Shown piece by piece: positions 1 through 6,552 of a stretch of DNA of 14,274 nucleotides. The translations under genes were made by a program, and so were the position numbers. The stretch lies in assembly GCA_944387905.1 (NCBI GenBank), contig CALXGU010000020.1, forward strand, positions 1-14,274, read 5' to 3'. Source of the stretch: an uncultured Clostridia bacterium. Lineage in GTDB: Bacteria; Bacillota; Clostridia; Oscillospirales; QAKW01. Every line of letters starts with the position of its first letter. The stretch's first letter is position 1. A model generated the notes under the pieces. The model did not search any database. It was not told where the DNA came from and saw only the letters and a program-made list of their open reading frames with translations.

Positions 1-96
1 CATCCTGCCGGGCGAAGAATACGCCCATCCAGAGCAGCTCCACCGCCAGGATCGCCGCACAGACCAGCGTGATTTTATTACATCATTAAATTCCAT
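1..96 (-). CDS. 5' fragment of an unidentified leftward gene, possibly frameshifted or chimeric
   Basis: An ATG at 94-96 follows an excellent AAGGAG (105-110, 8-nt spacing) and a consensus promoter, so a gene clearly begins here and leaves the window. The reading frame stays open for 32 codons. The first 14 residues, beginning MEFNDVIKSRWSVR, recall the N-terminus of nitroreductase-family proteins, but what follows is Trp/Ser/Arg-rich and unlike that family. The next frame, from about position 73 downward, encodes a plausible membrane segment (ITLVCAAILAVELLWMGVFF) but has no start codon. Positions 1-70 are clearly more GC-rich than the rest of the window. Either a frameshift or a recombination or assembly junction would explain this. 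Product not assignable. Confidence 0.4.
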   Translation of the reverse strand, partial: MEFNDVIKSRWSVRRSWRWSCSGWAYSSPGRM

Positions 97-112
97 GACA
101 ATGACTCCTTTC

Positions 113-137
113 TCACAGAAATTATATACCTCTGTGA
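113..137. promoter_or_regulatory. Dyad operator-like site over the -10 box
   Basis: A perfect 7-bp inverted repeat, TCACAGA (113-119) and TCTGTGA (131-137), is separated by 11 bp and brackets the -10 hexamer (121-126) of the leftward promoter. Half-site centres are 18 bp apart, so both lie nearly on one face of the helix, as expected for a dimeric repressor. No regulator family is recognised from the sequence. Confidence 0.45.
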
Positions 138-149
138 TGTCCGTGTCAA
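121..149 (-). promoter_or_regulatory. Consensus sigma-A promoter for the leftward gene at the window edge
   Basis: On the minus strand, -35 TTGACA (144-149) and -10 TATAAT (121-126) are both perfect, with a 17-bp spacer. Start of transcription should be near 114, followed by the strong ribosome binding site at 105-110. Such a strong promoter usually needs a repressor, which fits the inverted repeat around its -10. Confidence 0.8.
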
Positions 150-161
150 CTCGGCAAAAAT

Positions 162-189
162 AAAAATCCCCCGTAATTGGGGGATTTTT
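162..189 (-). terminator. Rho-independent terminator of the Asn/Gln-repeat gene
   Basis: AAAAATCCCCC (162-172) pairs perfectly with GGGGGATTTTT (179-189) around a 6-nt loop. On the minus strand the stem is followed by a T-rich tract (ATTTTT). It lies 11 bp past the stop codon of the leftward gene and separates it from the next leftward promoter. Confidence 0.85.
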
Positions 190-199
190 CAAGGGAGAA

Positions 200-544
200 T
201 TAATCGTTATACTCTTTGTTCTTCTGATTTGAGTTCTGATTGCGATCGTTTGTGTTCTGGTTGTTTTTCTGATTTGTGTTCTGATTTGTGTTCTGATTGT
301 TTTTCTGATTGTTTTTCTGGTTGTTGTTCATGTTGTTACGCTGATTGTTGTTCATAGTTACTCTCCGGTCATTTCTGTAATTTGGCAGCGGTATGTCATA
401 AATTTGACTGTACGAATACACCTCGCTCTGACTGACAGGCGCGGTGGGGATAAGCCCGGTACACTCAGACATAGACGCCGCGTGAAAGCTGTCATCAAAC
501 AGCTCTCTGTCATCGCTGCAATCATAAGGCAAATGTTTTTTCAT
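200..544 (-). CDS. Small hypothetical protein with Asn/Gln tetrapeptide repeats
   Basis: Predicted 114 aa. The start at 542-544 is chosen because AGGGGAG lies just upstream with good spacing; the frame is open 26 codons further, but no ribosome binding site supports that. The N-terminal ~60 residues are acidic and non-repetitive (MKKHLPYDCSDDRELFDDSF, then SECTGLIPTAPVSQSE and YSQIYDIPLPNYR). Residues ~64-114 are an almost pure Asn/Gln/Lys/Thr tract built on a four-residue unit (N-Q-K/N/T-N/T). There is no signal peptide, membrane segment or known catalytic motif. The SECTGLIPTAP stretch resembles, from memory, short motifs in small clostridial proteins, possibly spore-coat related; that is a weak impression. 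It is monocistronic, with its own terminator at 162-189. Confidence 0.7.
   Translation of the reverse strand: MKKHLPYDCSDDRELFDDSFHAASMSECTGLIPTAPVSQSEVYSYSQIYDIPLPNYRNDRRVTMNNNQRNNMNNNQKNNQKNNQNTNQNTNQKNNQNTNDRNQNSNQKNKEYND
203..355 (-). repeat. Degenerate 12-bp coding tandem repeat (Asn/Gln)
   Basis: On the minus strand the unit is roughly AAYCAGAAMAMM, giving Asn-Gln-(Lys/Asn)-(Asn/Thr). About ten units in tandem keep the reading frame, with drift at both ends. Because the unit is a multiple of three, slippage would change protein length without breaking the frame. Confidence 0.8.
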
Positions 545-703
545 AACAATCTCCCCTCTTTTTTGAAACCGAAATAAGTCCGTACAAGCTTTCGGACCGG
601 CACTCACTCTCTGCATACGCAACCGTTACTGACCAGCCTTTACAGCTGCCGATTCCTTTCCCGATTCCAAAACGAAGGATTTTATTTATCCTTCGGTATT
701 ATA
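545..703 (-). promoter_or_regulatory. Untranslated leader of the Asn/Gln-repeat gene with hairpins
   Basis: Most of this gap appears to be the 5' leader of the leftward gene. A possible -10 TATAAT lies at 698-703 (minus strand) without a good -35. A perfect 8-bp stem (CGAAGGAT 673-680 with ATCCTTCG 688-695, 7-nt loop) comes immediately after it. Nearer the start codon two mutually exclusive stems overlap: 578-582 with 593-597, and 569-574 with 590-595. The second ends about 13 nt from the ribosome binding site. No known riboswitch class was recognised. Confidence 0.3.
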
Positions 704-768
704 TTCACCAAAACATTCTGTTTTATGATAAGTAAATTTTAGCAATAATCAAAAAAATTTTTTATGCG

Positions 769-797
769 TTGACATATTTAAGGTAAAATATTAGAAT
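769..797 (+). promoter_or_regulatory. Sigma-A promoter for mgtE
   Basis: -35 TTGACA (769-774) is perfect; a 17-bp spacer leads to -10 TAGAAT (792-797). Transcription should begin near 804, leaving a leader of about 214 nt before the mgtE start codon at 1018, long enough for cis-acting control. Confidence 0.8.
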
Positions 798-803
798 AAT
801 AAT

Positions 804-1017
804 ATCATATATAAAGGCAGGTGAAAACAGTGGACGCTTCAGGCGTGACGGTACCTCGACAACACGGCAGAAACAGGTGTTTGCTGTTTTTGCCGCACGG
901 ATACGCATAGCTTGCACATTTATATTTGGCGCATTGATTTTCTGCGCTGTATTTTGTGCGCTTTTCAGCATCCGATATTAAGGTACCTCTTATTTTACTT
1001 AAGGGGGCTTATTTTAT
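804..1017 (+). promoter_or_regulatory. Structured mgtE leader, class not recognised
   Basis: The leader has a 12-bp stem (865-876 with 884-895, one G-U pair, 7-nt loop). GGTACCT (850-856) can pair with AGGTACC (981-987), enclosing most of the leader. Three GCGC elements (929-932, 944-947, 958-961) can form alternative hairpins, the last followed by TTTTC. A short reading frame starting GTG at 830, preceded by AGGTGA (819-824), ends at TAG 908-910 (26 codons) and could be a leader peptide. Genes for Mg channels often carry the M-box (ykoK) riboswitch in Firmicutes, but its conserved core strings are not seen here. Magnesium-responsive control is therefore inference. Confidence 0.4.
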
Positions 1018-2391
1018 ATGGAAAAAACGACTCTTGAGAACACTATTCTCAAACTTACACAAGACAAAAAATATAAGGCGCTGCGTGAAGTCCTGAGCGT
1101 TATGAACGCTTTTGATGTCGCGACGATTTTCGACAGGGTTATACCCGCAGACAAACGTCCTGTTCTGTTCAGGCTTTTGCCAAAAGAGCTTGCCGCTGAA
1201 GTCTTTGTGGAACTTGGCGATGACATAAAACAAGAACTTATAAAAAGCTTTTCCGACAGTGAGCTTTCTGATGTCATTGATGAACTGTACGTTGACGACG
1301 CTGCAGATCTGGTAGATGAAATGCCGGCAAATGTCGTCAGACGTATTTTGCGTCATGCCTCTCCGGATATGCGCAAAATGATAAATGAAATTCTGCGTTA
1401 TCCCGACGACAGTGCGGGAAGCATAATGAATACTGAGTATATCTCACTTCGCGCTACAATGTCTGTATCTCACGCAATAGCCCATATACGCGCTACGGGC
1501 TTTGACAAAGAAACTGTAAACACACTGTATGTCATTGACAACCAGCGGCATTTGATAGGGGTTGTAACGATACGCGCACTTTTGTTTGCTGAGGGTGACC
1601 AGCTTATCGAAAACATAATGAATACCTGCTCCATAATTTCCGTAAACACTCTTGACGACAAAGAAAATGCAGCGCTCATATTTGAAAAATATGACCTTAC
1701 TGAACTGCCTGTTACCGATATCGAAAACAGACTCGTAGGTATAGTAACAGTAGATGACGCCATTGACGTGCTTCAACAGGAAGCTACAGAAGATATTGAA
1801 AAAATGGCAGCAATCACTCCGTCCGACAAACCCTATTTCAAAATTTCCGCCGTTCAGACGTTTTCAAAACGTATTCCCTGGCTTTTACTGTTGATGATCT
1901 CAGCGACATTTACAGGTATAATAATATCACAGTTTGAAAGTTCATTAAGCGCTCTGCCTATATTGACTGCTTTTATTCCAATGCTTATGGATACAGGCGG
2001 CAACTCAGGAAGCCAATCTTCTGTAACTGTAACACGTGCAATAGCTCTGGGTGATGTGGAATTCAAAGATATATTCAGAGTCATATTTAAAGAATCATGT
2101 GTCGCCATGATGTGCGGATTGGCTCTTGGTGCTACAGCTTTTGCAAAGGTATTTATTGTCGATAAACTTATAATGGGCAAAGAAATAACTTTTCTTATCG
2201 CTCTGGTAATAAGCTTGACTTTGTTTGTGACTGTGATTATTTCTAAAATCGTCGGCTGCGCTCTGCCGCTGCTCGCAAAAAAAGCAGGCTTTGACCCGGC
2301 GGTCATGGCCAGTCCTTTTATAACTACTATTGTTGACGCACTGTCTCTGCTGATATATTTTTGGTTCACTAATTCGATACTTGGGCTGTGA
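1018..2391 (+). CDS. mgtE: Magnesium channel/transporter MgtE
   Basis: A 457-residue integral membrane Mg2+ channel, normal length for the family. Residues ~1-130 form the helical cytosolic N domain (FRLLPKELAAEVF, DELYVDDAADLVDEMP). Two CBS domains follow at ~135-195 and ~198-255; in studied MgtE proteins these bind Mg2+ and close the gate. The membrane domain (~285-457) has five hydrophobic segments and the family signature PMLMDTGGNSGSQ (321-333), then DPAVMASPFITTIVDALSLL with Asp426 and Asp440 in the pore-lining region. AAGGGGG upstream is the ribosome binding site, about 10 nt from the ATG. The gene is transcribed alone, between a promoter at 769-797 and a terminator at 2411-2444. The unusual leader suggests control of expression as well as of gating. 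Confidence 0.96.
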   Translation: MEKTTLENTILKLTQDKKYKALREVLSVMNAFDVATIFDRVIPADKRPVLFRLLPKELAAEVFVELGDDIKQELIKSFSDSELSDVIDELYVDDAADLVDEMPANVVRRILRHASPDMRKMINEILRYPDDSAGSIMNTEYISLRATMSVSHAIAHIRATGFDKETVNTLYVIDNQRHLIGVVTIRALLFAEGDQLIENIMNTCSIISVNTLDDKENAALIFEKYDLTELPVTDIENRLVGIVTVDDAIDVLQQEATEDIEKMAAITPSDKPYFKISAVQTFSKRIPWLLLLMISATFTGIIISQFESSLSALPILTAFIPMLMDTGGNSGSQSSVTVTRAIALGDVEFKDIFRVIFKESCVAMMCGLALGATAFAKVFIVDKLIMGKEITFLIALVISLTLFVTVIISKIVGCALPLLAKKAGFDPAVMASPFITTIVDALSLLIYFWFTNSILGL

Positions 2392-2410
2392 CATCTTTTG
2401 TCTACTCTCT

Positions 2411-2444
2411 CCCGGAACTATTATTCGGTGTTCCGGGATTTTTG
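2411..2444 (+). terminator. Rho-independent terminator of mgtE
   Basis: CCCGGAAC (2411-2418) pairs with GTTCCGGG (2430-2437) across an 11-nt loop and is followed by ATTTTTG. It lies 20 bp after the mgtE stop codon. Confidence 0.88.
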
Positions 2445-2489
2445 ACATTTCAACTATTTTGTTAATTTTATCCGCTTTATATACTTCTA

Positions 2490-2518
2490 TTGAATTTCTA
2501 ATTATAGTCTGTTAAAAT
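2490..2518 (+). promoter_or_regulatory. Promoter for the trmL-protease pair
   Basis: -35 TTGAAT (2490-2495), a 17-bp spacer and -10 TAAAAT (2513-2518) lie upstream of trmL. The predicted start near 2525 leaves a short leader with AAAGG at 2537-2541 as ribosome binding site. Confidence 0.65.
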
Positions 2519-2548
2519 ATATATAATATTTTATCTAAAGGTAATCAT

Positions 2549-3034
2549 ATGATAAATATAGTACTTGTCGAACCGCAGATACCCCAGAATACAGGAAACA
2601 TAGCGCGTACATGCGCGGCAACGGGAATTAAACTTCATATAGTAAAACCTATCGGCTTTGATATCTCCGAACGCTCAGTTAAAAGAGCAGGGCTGGATTA
2701 CTGGAAATATCTTGATCTTAAGGTGTACGAAAATTACAGCGAATTTTCCGGCTCTGTCAGCGGTGATTTTTATTACTGCTCAACCAAAGGTAAAAAAATC
2801 TACTCTGACGCGGACTTGACCAAAGACGATCTGTTTCTCGTGTTCGGAAAAGAAACCAAGGGTCTTGACGAGCAGTTGCTTAAAGATAACTACGACAGGT
2901 GCATAAGAATACCTATGATAAATGAGGCACGCTCGCTGAATCTTTCCAATTCAGTTGCAATCATTGCTTATGAAGCGCTGCGCCAGCAAAAATTTTTAAC
3001 ATTGAAAACAGAAGGAGAATTGACCATCGTATGA
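2549..3034 (+). CDS. trmL: tRNA (cytidine(34)-2'-O)-methyltransferase TrmL (SPOUT family)
   Basis: A 161-residue SPOUT methyltransferase, typical single-domain TrmL length. It is expected to transfer methyl from S-adenosylmethionine to the 2'-OH of the wobble nucleotide of certain leucine tRNAs. Visible family motifs are the N-terminal VEPQIPQNTGNIARTC (7-22, with Asn14 and Arg20), LVFGKETKGL (97-106) in the first part of the trefoil knot, and IPMINEARSLNLSNSVAI (121-138) forming the cofactor-binding knot. AAAGG lies 7 nt before the ATG. Its last codon and stop overlap the ATG of the downstream protease by four bases (ATGA, 3031-3034), so the two are co-transcribed and probably translationally coupled, although no functional link is evident. 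Confidence 0.94.
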   Translation: MINIVLVEPQIPQNTGNIARTCAATGIKLHIVKPIGFDISERSVKRAGLDYWKYLDLKVYENYSEFSGSVSGDFYYCSTKGKKIYSDADLTKDDLFLVFGKETKGLDEQLLKDNYDRCIRIPMINEARSLNLSNSVAIIAYEALRQQKFLTLKTEGELTIV

Positions 3035-5079
3035 AAAAAAGAGCAACTTGTGTGATCCTTATATCCGTACTGCTTTTAAATGCTCTCTGCAGTTACGGAT
3101 TTGCCTTAGGCATCAGTGATTTTATTTCGGATAACAGTGTTAATATCGACGCTTCGAATTATACTGTTCTTCCCGCTCAGGCAATCACTCCCAAAACAGC
3201 TGCGGCCAATAAAGGACTGAATTCTTTTCCGGCATATTACAGCTCAAAGGATCTGGGCTATACCTCAGGCGTTGACAACCAGGAAAGCACAGATGTATGC
3301 TGGGCATTTACTCACAATGAGCTTATCGAGGTCAATCTCGCAAAAAAATACGGTGAAAAATATGACTTGTCTGAAGAGGCAATGAAGTTTGAAACATCAA
3401 ATATAACAAATCCGTTGTATGGATACATGAGAAATCCGAACTCCTCCGGAAACGAGCTCATGTCCACAGCCTATCTGGCACGCGGTGGAAGCGTGCTGGA
3501 ACAGGATGAACCGTTTACCACTAATCAGGAGCGCACGGTAAATCCGGACCAGCTGGAGCGCTACGGCAGACTTGTCAGCGTACCGATGTATGAATTCGGT
3601 ATCAACAGTCAAAACACATATAACAGCACCGCTGTGGACAGTATAAAATCTCTTGTGATGCAGTACGGCGCCGCCGGAAGTTCGCTTTTCTATGATCAAA
3701 GCACAATTTATCAGCCTGATGACAGGACTAATTATTATTATGATGGTATTGAAAACGCCCCGAATCATGCTGTAACAATAGTCGGCTGGGACGATAACTA
3801 CAGCGCAAGCAACTTCAAGCAAACCCCCGACGGCAACGGTGCCTTTATCGTTAAAAATAGCTGGGGTCTTTATCACAACAACAATACCTCAGACTATGTA
3901 TATGTCTCATATTATGATAAACATATAACAAACCAGATTTTCGCGACTGACTACGAAATGGACGAAAGCCTGTATGACAATATCTATCAGTATGATCCGC
4001 TGGGCTGGTCACAGAGTCTGGCGTTAAGTTCTCAAGACGGAGTTTTCTGCGTGACTAGATTTGTGGCAGACAGACCTGATGAGACGGTCAGCGCCGTATC
4101 AACATATATTGTTATGCCCGGCATTACCGCAAAAGTATATATAAACACTTCAGGTGACATTGACGATCCCGACAGTTACAAAGTGATCCATGAACAGTAT
4201 TTTGACACGGCAGGCTACTATGTAATGCCTGTAACTCCCACAATGCTGTCAGGCAATGAATATTATATCGCTATTGAACTTGCAAGTGACACAGATCAGG
4301 TGCCGTTTGCCATTCAGTCAGATGTCCGTCGTATAATTGATAATGCCGTCTGTATGCAGAACACCTGCTTTTTAGGCACATCTCTGTCTGAGCTCGCTCC
4401 GCTGGAGGATGTATGTGATATCCTCAACTCTCAGACTGTTATCGAAAATAATAAAATTTACAATCCTATGCTCTGCATAAAAGCATTTACCAAATCATCA
4501 GGCATGCAGACATATGAAAATATCGGTGCTTACACAGATGTACAAGATACACGCTGGTATGCTCAGGCTGTTGATTACGCAGTCGGCGCAAAGCTGTTTG
4601 CAGGCGTGACAGAAACTACTTTTGAGCCCTCAACTCAAATGACCCGCGCAATGTTTGTCAGAGTCCTTGCCAATCTTACAAACGTAAATCTGTCTCTATA
4701 TGAGGGCAGTATATTCGATGACGTACGGCCGACCCAGTGGTTTGCTCCGGCAATACAGTGGGCAGTTCAGTGCGGTGTCGTCGACGGCATGACGCCTGAT
4801 ACATTTGAACCAAATCTGTCTGTTTCACGTCAGCAGATGTGTGTTATGATACTGAGATATGCGCAATATCTTGGATTTGATTTCCAACCCGCTGATGATG
4901 ATTTTGTTTTCGATGACGACAGCAGCATACAAAGCTACGCAAGAGATGCTATTTACACCTGTTACAAATACGGTATAATCGACGGCATGACAGAGACCAC
5001 CTTTGAACCCAGAAGCGGCGCGACACGTGCTCAGGTCGCTAATCTGTTCAAAAACTTCTGCCAGCAATACATTTATTGA
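3031..5079 (+). CDS. Secreted papain-family (C1) cysteine protease with lectin-like domain and three SLH repeats
   Basis: 682 residues. Residues 1-26 are a signal peptide (KKR, then CVILISVLLLNALCSYGFA). The C1 peptidase domain (~65-305) shows oxyanion Gln84 and nucleophile Cys90 in NQESTDVCWAFT, His246 in NHAVTIVGW and Asn276 in IVKNSWG, so the triad is complete. The Cys that usually sits three residues before the nucleophile and forms a disulfide in papain (NQGSCGSCW) is a Thr here. Residues ~310-487 fit the beta-rich lectin-like domain that often follows clostridial C1 peptidases. Three SLH repeats (~498-545, 562-608, 627-677; FDDV, AxxWAVxxGVVDGM, TFEP, TRAQ patterns) should anchor it to secondary cell-wall polymer. 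AAGGAG at 3012-3017 is rather far (13 nt) from the start, so coupling to trmL may matter. Substrate unknown. Confidence 0.9.
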   Translation: MKKRATCVILISVLLLNALCSYGFALGISDFISDNSVNIDASNYTVLPAQAITPKTAAANKGLNSFPAYYSSKDLGYTSGVDNQESTDVCWAFTHNELIEVNLAKKYGEKYDLSEEAMKFETSNITNPLYGYMRNPNSSGNELMSTAYLARGGSVLEQDEPFTTNQERTVNPDQLERYGRLVSVPMYEFGINSQNTYNSTAVDSIKSLVMQYGAAGSSLFYDQSTIYQPDDRTNYYYDGIENAPNHAVTIVGWDDNYSASNFKQTPDGNGAFIVKNSWGLYHNNNTSDYVYVSYYDKHITNQIFATDYEMDESLYDNIYQYDPLGWSQSLALSSQDGVFCVTRFVADRPDETVSAVSTYIVMPGITAKVYINTSGDIDDPDSYKVIHEQYFDTAGYYVMPVTPTMLSGNEYYIAIELASDTDQVPFAIQSDVRRIIDNAVCMQNTCFLGTSLSELAPLEDVCDILNSQTVIENNKIYNPMLCIKAFTKSSGMQTYENIGAYTDVQDTRWYAQAVDYAVGAKLFAGVTETTFEPSTQMTRAMFVRVLANLTNVNLSLYEGSIFDDVRPTQWFAPAIQWAVQCGVVDGMTPDTFEPNLSVSRQQMCVMILRYAQYLGFDFQPADDDFVFDDDSSIQSYARDAIYTCYKYGIIDGMTETTFEPRSGATRAQVANLFKNFCQQYIY

Positions 5080-5138
5080 CAATTTTCGAGCTGAGATACA
5101 GCCATTTTATCTTTATTATCCAATTTATAAACTTTGGC

Positions 5139-5167
5139 TTTATTTTCCCGAAAAGATGTGTTATACT
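5139..5167 (+). promoter_or_regulatory. Possible extended -10 promoter for murA
   Basis: TGT-TATACT (5159-5167) is an extended -10 element, with only a poor -35 (TTTATT, 5139-5144) at 17 bp. A second TATAAT lies nearer the gene, at about 5211-5216, also without a good -35. The 164-bp gap 5080-5243 has no other clear signal, so the murA promoter stays uncertain. Confidence 0.35.
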
Positions 5168-5243
5168 TTTTAATTATTGTGTTTAGCGTTAAAATGCTTT
5201 ATTTCGGTATATAATTATTTCGGGAGAAAAGGAGGCGCAGCGT

Positions 5244-6509
5244 TTGAAAAAAATCGTCATTAACGGCCCATGCCGGCTGGACGGAGAAGTTGAGATAAGC
5301 GGCGGCAAGAATGCTATCGTCGCAATACTTCCGGCGACTGTTATGGTACGCGGAAAATGCGTTATCGAAAATGTTCCGCGTATAAGCGATGTGGAAAACA
5401 TTCTTAAAATATTGAATTATATGGGCGCTGTTGTCAGGCATATAGATGAAAAAACGCTTGAAATAGACTGCACTGATATAAAAAACTGTGAGATTCCCTA
5501 TGACCTTGCAAGAAGGCTGAGAGCTTCATACTATTTCCTCGGCGCACTGCTCGGCCGCTGGAGAGATACTACGGTGGCTATGCCGGGCGGCTGCTCGATA
5601 GGTCTCAGACCTATCGACCAGCATATAAAAGGCTTTGAGGCTCTGGGCGCAAAAGTCGATTTTGAACGCGGAAACGTGCATGCAAAATGCAGCTCGCTTA
5701 TAGGAAATCATGTGTACTTCGATGTGGTGTCAGTAGGCGCTACTATAAATATAATGATAGCGGCGGCAACTGCCGAGGGCTTGACAGTCATGGAAAATGT
5801 CGCAAAGGAGCCGCATATCGTTGATGTCGCAAACTTTCTTAACTCAATGGGCGCTGATATTTCGGGTGCGGGTACCGATGTCATTAAGGTCAGAGGCGTA
5901 CCGCGGTTGTGTGGAGGAACATATGCTGTCATCCCGGATCAGATCGAAGCCGGAACTTTTATGGTCGCAGCTGCGGCTACGCGCGGTGATGTGACAGTAA
6001 AAAATGTTATTCCCAAACATCTTGAATGTATATCCAGAAAGCTTTCGGAAATGAACGTGAAAGTCATAGAATTTGACGACTATATCCGTGTCATAGGCTC
6101 GGGAGTTATTGAAAGCGCAAGTATAAAGACCATGCCGTATCCCGGTTTCCCGACTGATATGCACCCGCAGATGGCGGTTCTGATGTCGCTTGCAGACGGG
6201 ACAAGCAGGGTCACGGAAAACATTTGGGAAAGCAGATTCAAATATGTTGACGAGCTTCGCAAGCTCGGCGCAAAAATAGATGTTACAGGCAATGTGGCTA
6301 CCATTGAAGGCGGAGCTCAATTTTTAGGCGCACCGATTCGTTCATGTGATCTCCGTGCCGGCGCCGCTATGATTATAGCGGGGCTTGTAGCAAGCGGTAC
6401 CACGGTCATAGAGGATATCGAGCACATTGAACGCGGATACGAAAATATCATAGAAAAATTCCGCGGTCTGGGCGCTAATATACGCAAAGTCGATGTGCCT
6501 GAAAACTGA
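5244..6509 (+). CDS. murA: UDP-N-acetylglucosamine 1-carboxyvinyltransferase (MurA)
   Basis: 421 residues, full length. It transfers enolpyruvate from PEP to UDP-GlcNAc, the first committed step of peptidoglycan synthesis in the cytoplasm. The start is TTG (5244-5246), preceded by AAAAGGAGG (5227-5235) with about 8-nt spacing; no better ATG exists nearby. Catalytic positions match: Lys22-Asn23 in SGGKNA, the PEP/fosfomycin cysteine Cys117 in MPGGCSIGLRP, Asp305 in FPTDMHPQM and Arg397 in ERGYENI, the last two at exactly the E. coli numbering. Conserved Cys117 predicts a fosfomycin-sensitive enzyme. Many Firmicutes carry two copies (MurA and MurZ/MurA2); which one this is cannot be told here. 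The cyclophilin gene follows 43 bp downstream on the same strand. Confidence 0.96.
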   Translation: MKKIVINGPCRLDGEVEISGGKNAIVAILPATVMVRGKCVIENVPRISDVENILKILNYMGAVVRHIDEKTLEIDCTDIKNCEIPYDLARRLRASYYFLGALLGRWRDTTVAMPGGCSIGLRPIDQHIKGFEALGAKVDFERGNVHAKCSSLIGNHVYFDVVSVGATINIMIAAATAEGLTVMENVAKEPHIVDVANFLNSMGADISGAGTDVIKVRGVPRLCGGTYAVIPDQIEAGTFMVAAAATRGDVTVKNVIPKHLECISRKLSEMNVKVIEFDDYIRVIGSGVIESASIKTMPYPGFPTDMHPQMAVLMSLADGTSRVTENIWESRFKYVDELRKLGAKIDVTGNVATIEGGAQFLGAPIRSCDLRAGAAMIIAGLVASGTTVIEDIEHIERGYENIIEKFRGLGANIRKVDVPEN

Positions 6510-6552
6510 TGACAGTCTGAATATGTTAAATATATAACAGGAGATAATAAAG

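Noticed and set aside
203..355. CRISPR-like or non-coding repeat array
   Set aside because: Units are 12 bp, contiguous without spacers, and keep the reading frame of a gene with its own ribosome binding site and terminator.
545..622. Longer N-terminus for the Asn/Gln-repeat gene, in frame to 622
   Set aside because: No ribosome binding site near the upstream ATG, while AGGGGAG stands directly before the ATG at 544; the extra stretch also overlaps leader hairpins.
545..672. T-box leader suggested by AGAGAGUGAGUG on the minus strand
   Set aside because: No specifier stem layout, no GGUGGNACCGCG-type antiterminator, and the downstream gene is not an amino-acid or tRNA-synthetase gene.
762..971. 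Leftward open frame of 69 codons in the mgtE leader
   Set aside because: No ribosome binding site or promoter, no recognisable protein features, and it runs antisense through a clear rightward promoter and leader.
804..1017. M-box (ykoK) Mg2+ riboswitch
   Set aside because: Expected from gene context, but the conserved core strings such as GGUGAGGCUCCU and the CCAAUGGGUCAACAG-like segment are not present; left as an unclassified leader.
3031..3108. Lipoprotein signal (lipobox) around Cys20 of the protease
   Set aside because: The residues before the Cys are Asn-Ala-Leu; position -1 is Leu rather than Gly/Ala/Ser, and SLH repeats already give anchoring.
5090..5115. Terminator after the protease gene (GCTG-AGATA-CAGC then T-rich)
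   Set aside because: Only a 4-bp stem and an interrupted T run; too weak to call.
5844..6320. Long antisense frames within murA and similar ones inside mgtE and the barrel genes
   Set aside because: They mirror the codon structure of well-supported genes and have no start signals or family motifs.
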